Positions 59,071 to 64,000 of a DNA stretch of 64,000 nt are shown here, piece by piece; positions within the stretch are counted from its first letter, which is position 1; every line of letters begins with the position of its first letter. The translations under genes and the position numbers were made by a program. Below the pieces are notes generated by a model. The model made no database searches. It saw only the letters and a program-made list of their open reading frames with translations, and was not told the origin of the DNA. The stretch is from Rhodoferax sp. (lineage in GTDB: Bacteria; Pseudomonadota; Gammaproteobacteria; Burkholderiales; Burkholderiaceae_C). Location of the stretch: positions 1-64,000 of the forward strand of contig JAIFLV010000052.1 in the NCBI GenBank assembly GCA_020048895.1. Reading direction: 5' to 3'.

Positions 59071-60869
59071 GCAAGTTTGACGCGCGAACCATCGCCGGGC
59101 TCAGAGCCAACGGACAGGCGGGCACTGACTGCGGCCGCGCGCTCCTGCATACCCACCAGGCCTAGATGGCCCGCTCGCCGCTCCATGCCTGCGGCCGGGA
59201 ACCCCAAGCCGTCGTCGATGACCTCGACGGTCAGGCCCTCGTGCGCCACTTCAAGACGCACCTGAATCAACTTGGCGCGCGAATGTACCAGTGCATTGGT
59301 AATGGCTTCCCGCGCAATCATGAAGAACGCGTACTCGATGTCGGATGGCCAACGACGTTCCATGGCCTCGTCAGTCACATGAAAGAGCAAGTCGCACACC
59401 TGGGTGAGCGACTGCGCCCGCCGAACCTCATTGTCCAGTGCAAAGCCCAGACCGCGCTCTTCAAGCATCGGGGGTCGCAGGTCCACCAGCAGGTCGCGCA
59501 CCTGTTCCATGGCCTGGGTCATCAGTCCATCCATGCGGATGGCTGCCTCGGAAGGATGCGATTGCAGCTGCAAATCCAGCATCAGTCGCGCGGCGGTCAG
59601 GGTTTGACCCAGCTGATCGTGCAGCACTTGTGCCAGCTTTTTGGTGGTCTGCTGTTCCTGCTGCATCAGCTGCACAGTCAGGGTGGACAGTTGGCGCCGG
59701 TGGTCCAGCAGAACATGCTCGGAGCGACGCCGGTCCGTGATGTCCCAGTTCATCCCCAGCAGGGACCGTGCGCCACTGGCGGCGTTGGTGGAAACGTGGC
59801 CCCTGGAGGCCAGCCAGCGCGTCTGCCCATCGGGCCAGTGCACTCGAAATTCGATCGACAGCGAAAGACCATGCTTGAGGCTCTTGGCCAGCCAGCGGTT
59901 GCATCGTGCATAGTCCTCGTCGGACAGCGCGTCCCGGTAAATCTCCGCTGGCAGTCTGGAAGTGCCAGGGTCGTAACCGTAGATCCGATAGGTTTGCGGG
60001 TCCCAGATGGAGGTGTAGTCCTCAAACATCTCCCAGGTACCCATATTGGCCGCGGTGATCGCCAGCCAGGCCCGCTCGTTGTCGCGGATGCGATTGAGCT
60101 CGGCCACCTTGCTGGCGTGGATGTCCTCCAGCGTGCCGCGTGCATAACCCGCCGCCGCGTTGCCGCTGCGGGCGGTCGAGAGTTGACCCTGCAGACGAAA
60201 CCACTTGAAACTGCCGTTGGCGCAGATCAGGCGCAGGGGCAAATCCAGAACGCGGTTCTCCAGCTTCAATGCATCGAGCGACGCCAACAAGGTCGGCACG
60301 TCCTGGGCATGCACATAGGCCGCAAACGGGCCCGATCCACGCGCCGCCCCGGTCCGTTCAAGCAACTCCCAGGCGCTTGGTGAAAACTCCACCTCCAGTG
60401 TTTCCAGGTTGCAGTGCCATGCACCTGCCACCGTGCCCCGCAGGGCTACCGACAACTGGTCACGAGCGGATCTGAGTTCTTCTGTCAGGTGGATTTGGTC
60501 ACTGCAATCCACTATTGCCACCAGAAAACACGTCGCGCCCGAGAAGTTCACCGCTTCGATCGACAGTTCGGCATCAAACTCCTTGCCTGTGCGCCTAAGC
60601 AATCGAACCGCACGCTTGGTCAAACGCCGGTCCTCAGAAAACACATGCATCAGCCGTGAGCGGTCCATGGGCTGTGCCCACATGCCGATATCGATGGTGG
60701 TCTTGCCCAGCACGCTGGCACTGTCGCAGTCCAGAAGGGTCAACGCGGCACGGTTGGCGTCGACGATGGCGCCGCCCTCGACATTGATCAACATCAAGGC
60801 GCAGGGCGCACCGTGAAATACCAAAGAATAGTCGGGCCGGGAGGTCAGCAGGTCATGCATGCTATTCAA
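59052..60869 (-). CDS. PAS-containing NarX-type sensor histidine kinase (HisKA_3)
   Basis: 'LAQVLHDQLGQTLTAARLML', 'DGLGFPAAGMERRAGHLGLVGMQERAAAV'. Confidence 0.9.
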   Translation of the reverse strand: MNSMHDLLTSRPDYSLVFHGAPCALMLINVEGGAIVDANRAALTLLDCDSASVLGKTTIDIGMWAQPMDRSRLMHVFSEDRRLTKRAVRLLRRTGKEFDAELSIEAVNFSGATCFLVAIVDCSDQIHLTEELRSARDQLSVALRGTVAGAWHCNLETLEVEFSPSAWELLERTGAARGSGPFAAYVHAQDVPTLLASLDALKLENRVLDLPLRLICANGSFKWFRLQGQLSTARSGNAAAGYARGTLEDIHASKVAELNRIRDNERAWLAITAANMGTWEMFEDYTSIWDPQTYRIYGYDPGTSRLPAEIYRDALSDEDYARCNRWLAKSLKHGLSLSIEFRVHWPDGQTRWLASRGHVSTNAASGARSLLGMNWDITDRRRSEHVLLDHRRQLSTLTVQLMQQEQQTTKKLAQVLHDQLGQTLTAARLMLDLQLQSHPSEAAIRMDGLMTQAMEQVRDLLVDLRPPMLEERGLGFALDNEVRRAQSLTQVCDLLFHVTDEAMERRWPSDIEYAFFMIAREAITNALVHSRAKLIQVRLEVAHEGLTVEVIDDGLGFPAAGMERRAGHLGLVGMQERAAAVSARLSVGSEPGDGSRVKLAWEPHK

Positions 60870-61050
60870 TGTGAGAGCCGTTCGGTGGCATTGCCCGGAT
60901 TATGAGCGCTGGCACGCACAGTTGCCAGGCACCGACAGTCCGCATCACGCCGAAAAGTATTTTGAAAGGTGTCAAGGTTTCCCTACAGACGGGTTGTTGC
61001 AGCGTCCTTAGCATCCATGCACCGAAAAAAATACAAGATGAAGTGTCGTT

Positions 61051-64000
61051 GTGCGTCTGAACACAGAATATCAGGTTGACCCTGAAGCCTTGCGCAATTG
61101 CGCCAAAGAGGCGATCCATCAAATCCAGCGGGTGCAAACCCACGGGTTTCTGCTCGCCTGCGACCGGTACAGCGGCGTCATCAGCTTTGCCTCGCGCAAT
61201 GCCACGCAGATACTGGCGCTGGCGCGGGAATCGCTGCTGGGCGAGTACCTTGGCGAGTTGTTGCAGGACGAGCGTGCGAATGTCATGGACATTCTTGCCA
61301 AGATTGCGCCCGGTACGCCAGCCGTGGTCAATCTGAGGTTCCGCCTCGAAGGCGGCTCGACTGCGCGCTGGGAAGTTTTGGCGCACAGCGTCGACAACAC
61401 GGTGGTGATAGAGGCCATGCCGTGCGAGGAGTCCATCGACGCGGTGCATGACCGGGAAAAGATGGAGGACCTGCTGACCGAGATTGGCTCGCTGCATCGG
61501 GAAAAGTCTTTGCCCGAGTTCCTGCAGGCCTGTGCCTTGCAGGTGCGGGAATTGACGCAATACCAGCGCGTCATCATCTACCGCCTTCTTCCCGACTGGA
61601 GTGGCGAGGTTCTGGCCGAGTCGGTCGACGCTGGCGTTGAGACGCGCTTTCTGGGTTTGCGCTTTCCGGCCTCCGACATTCCACCGCAAGCCCGCGAGCT
61701 GTACCGGATCAACCTGCTGCGCATCATTGGTGATACGCAGGCAACCCCGGTGCCGCTGGAATCGGCAGTGGCCGGGGCGTTACTGGACCAAAGCCACAGC
61801 CTGTTGCGCGCACCGTCGCAAATGCACGTGGGCTACCTCAAAAACATGGGTGTGCGCGCCAGCATGACGGCATCGCTGATGAAGGACGGTGCGTTGTGGG
61901 GCGTGGTGTCGTGCCATCACCATGAGCCCAAGACGCCACCCGTGCATTTGCGCCGGATCACCCGAATGCTCTGCGCGTTGATCGCAGAAACGGCGGTTCT
62001 ACGGATTGACTCCCTGGAGCACCAGGCCAAAGTCAGCCGCAGCCTGGGCATGCATGAAATCTTGATGCGTTTGGTGACCGCGTTGGATCCCAACCAGAGT
62101 TTTCACTCCCAGGTATCGGAGGCCTTGCGCGACGCATCCCAACTGCTTCATGTGCACGCGGTAGGCCTGATGGTGTCCGGCCAATGGCTGATCAGGGATC
62201 AGATTCCCCCGGCGCTGGTGGACTCGCTGCAGCAAGCGGCGCGCAAGCTGGGCGCGGATGCAAGTTTCTTTACCCATAAACTGGCATCGGACCTGGGGAT
62301 GCGGGGCGCCGGCAAGCTGCCGTGGGCGGGCGCGGCCATCATCAGGCTCAACGGCCACGAAGACAGCTTTCTCGTCCTGCTGCGCGAGGAACTGGTGCAA
62401 CACATCCACTGGGCCGGCGCGCCGAGCACCACCGCGGAGGTATTGCCCAATGGACTGCGCGTGCTGGGCCCCAGAAATTCGTTCGACACCTGGACGCAAA
62501 CGGTGCACGAAGAGAGTGAGTCGTGGTCCGAAATCGACAAAACGCTTGTGGCAGATATCGCCCGGGCAGTGGGCGGTGCCTACCGCGACTATCGCAACGT
62601 GGTCATGCAAGCCGAGCTGCACATGCTGGGCTCGTGTATGGCGCGACTCAATGACATGGTGCTGGTGACGGAGACAGATTGCCTGGACGAGCCCGGCCCG
62701 CGCATTCTCTATGTCAACGATGCTTTCGTTGCCAAGACCGGCTACACGCGTTCCGAGGTGATTGGTCGCTCACCCCGTTTTTTGCAGGGTGAGCAGACCG
62801 ATCGGGCCACCTTGGACGTCCTGCGGACTGCCATCAAGGCCTGGAGTCCGGTGACCGTAGAACTGGTCAACTACAAGAAGAGCGGCGAGCCCTATTGGGC
62901 TGAAATCAGCATGGCCCCGATTGCCGATGACGCCGGATGGTCTACCCACTGGGTGGCGATAGAGCGGGACATAGAAGAGCGCAAGCGTGCGGAAATGGAC
63001 ATTCAGAAGCTGGTCTACTACGACAGCCTGACCAATTTGCCCAATCGACGGTTGCTGATGGACCGCTTGCGCGTAGCCTTGAGCAACAGCAAGCGTTACG
63101 GTCGCAATGGCGCGCTCATGTTTGTCGACCTGGACTACTTCAAGGATCTCAACGACACCGCTGGCCACCATGTTGGCGACGAATTGTTGCGTCAGGTCGC
63201 CATACGGCTGGTCTCCGAAGTGCGCCTGGAAGACACCGTGGCCCGGCTCGGAGGCGACGAATTCATGATCCTGCTCGAAGGACTGAGTGCAAACATCGAG
63301 GACGCTGCGGCGTCCGCGCAGCAGGTAGCCGAGAAACTCATCGCCAGCCTGGGGCGGGTCTATGAGCTCGACGGTCGTCAGCACTCCACCACGGCAAGTC
63401 TGGGCATCTCGCTCTTCAGGGACAAGGACAAGGAACAGGAGCAGACCGCCGACGAACTCGTGAAGCGGGCCGACTTTGCGATGTACCAGTCCAAGGCGGC
63501 CGGGCGCAATGCCTGGCGTTTCTACGATCCGCAGACACAGGCTGCCCTGCTGCGGCGCAGCCTGCTGGCGGCCGACCTGAAGCAGGCGTTTGAGGCCAGG
63601 GAGCTGGCGGTCCATTACCAGCCCATCATGAACCGGGACCGCAAGCTAAGTGGCGTGGAGGCGCTGTTGCGCTGGCACCACCGCGAGCGTGGTTGGGTCT
63701 CGCCGGCAGAGTTCATACCAATTGCCGAACTCAACGGCATGATTGTTCCCATCGGAACCTGGGTGCTGGAGCAGGCCTGCCAACTGCTGCATGCGTGGGC
63801 GGCCGATGCGTCGCGCTGCGACCTCACCGTGTCGGTGAATGTGAGCGCACGCCAGATCAGCCTGCCGTCCTTCGTGCAGGAGACAAAAGCGCTGATCGGG
63901 CAAGCCGGATTCGATCCAAAGTGTTTGAAGCTGGAATTGACCGAAAGCCTGTTGCAAAACAATTTCGATGCCACGGTTTCCAAAATGGAAGAGTTGCGTG
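61051..64000 (+). CDS. Bacteriophytochrome with PAS, GGDEF and EAL domains (GTG start; 3' end beyond window)
   Basis: Manual translation: NCAKEAIHQIQRVQTHGFLLA (PAS2 Cys region), LRFPASDIPPQARELY, SHSLLRAPSQMHVGYLKNMGVRASMTASLMKDGALWGVVSCHHH (GAF), DSLTNLPNRRL...GGDEF, VEALLRWHHRERG (EAL-type). Confidence 0.85.
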   Translation, partial: MRLNTEYQVDPEALRNCAKEAIHQIQRVQTHGFLLACDRYSGVISFASRNATQILALARESLLGEYLGELLQDERANVMDILAKIAPGTPAVVNLRFRLEGGSTARWEVLAHSVDNTVVIEAMPCEESIDAVHDREKMEDLLTEIGSLHREKSLPEFLQACALQVRELTQYQRVIIYRLLPDWSGEVLAESVDAGVETRFLGLRFPASDIPPQARELYRINLLRIIGDTQATPVPLESAVAGALLDQSHSLLRAPSQMHVGYLKNMGVRASMTASLMKDGALWGVVSCHHHEPKTPPVHLRRITRMLCALIAETAVLRIDSLEHQAKVSRSLGMHEILMRLVTALDPNQSFHSQVSEALRDASQLLHVHAVGLMVSGQWLIRDQIPPALVDSLQQAARKLGADASFFTHKLASDLGMRGAGKLPWAGAAIIRLNGHEDSFLVLLREELVQHIHWAGAPSTTAEVLPNGLRVLGPRNSFDTWTQTVHEESESWSEIDKTLVADIARAVGGAYRDYRNVVMQAELHMLGSCMARLNDMVLVTETDCLDEPGPRILYVNDAFVAKTGYTRSEVIGRSPRFLQGEQTDRATLDVLRTAIKAWSPVTVELVNYKKSGEPYWAEISMAPIADDAGWSTHWVAIERDIEERKRAEMDIQKLVYYDSLTNLPNRRLLMDRLRVALSNSKRYGRNGALMFVDLDYFKDLNDTAGHHVGDELLRQVAIRLVSEVRLEDTVARLGGDEFMILLEGLSANIEDAAASAQQVAEKLIASLGRVYELDGRQHSTTASLGISLFRDKDKEQEQTADELVKRADFAMYQSKAAGRNAWRFYDPQTQAALLRRSLLAADLKQAFEARELAVHYQPIMNRDRKLSGVEALLRWHHRERGWVSPAEFIPIAELNGMIVPIGTWVLEQACQLLHAWAADASRCDLTVSVNVSARQISLPSFVQETKALIGQAGFDPKCLKLELTESLLQNNFDATVSKMEELR

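Noticed and set aside
59166-60383. 405-aa plus-strand ORF
   Set aside because: Antisense to the PAS histidine kinase.
62740-62860. Functional LOV photoreceptor domain
   Set aside because: The Cys of GxNCRFLQ is replaced (GRSPRFLQ), so no canonical flavin-cysteinyl adduct; treated as LOV-like PAS only.

Overview
64 kb of a GC-rich chromosome, gene content typical of Burkholderiales/Comamonadaceae (inferred from protein style only, no search run). The left ~11.6 kb looks like a genomic island in the 3' end of a membrane-type spermidine synthase gene. The 3' end of that gene is duplicated (83-240 and 11698-11855), with a perfect 60-bp identity block followed by mostly synonymous divergence. Between the copies lies accessory cargo: a DUF2779 Cas4-like nuclease / WYL regulator / UDG-like cassette, a tandem-AAA+ ATPase with two small paralogous proteins, a divergent histone-deacetylase-like hydrolase, a HAD protein and orphan genes. 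No recombinase was found. The rest is mostly ordinary chromosome: a redox operon with an octaheme cytochrome, a GGDEF-YfiR-TonB receptor operon, chemoreceptors, LysR-flanked genes, and an amino-acid ABC transporter beside a diaminopropionate/carbamoyl catabolic cluster. At the right edge is a GTG-initiated bacteriophytochrome-PAS-GGDEF-EAL gene that the ORF track missed. Several genes carry readable lesions: a 4-bp duplication in a CDF transporter, a 59-bp exact tandem duplication in an M20 hydrolase, a 61-aa in-frame gap in a chemoreceptor hub, and a frame break in a hybrid histidine kinase. An 8-bp repeat tract precedes pgpA. No rRNA, tRNA or CRISPR array was recognised.
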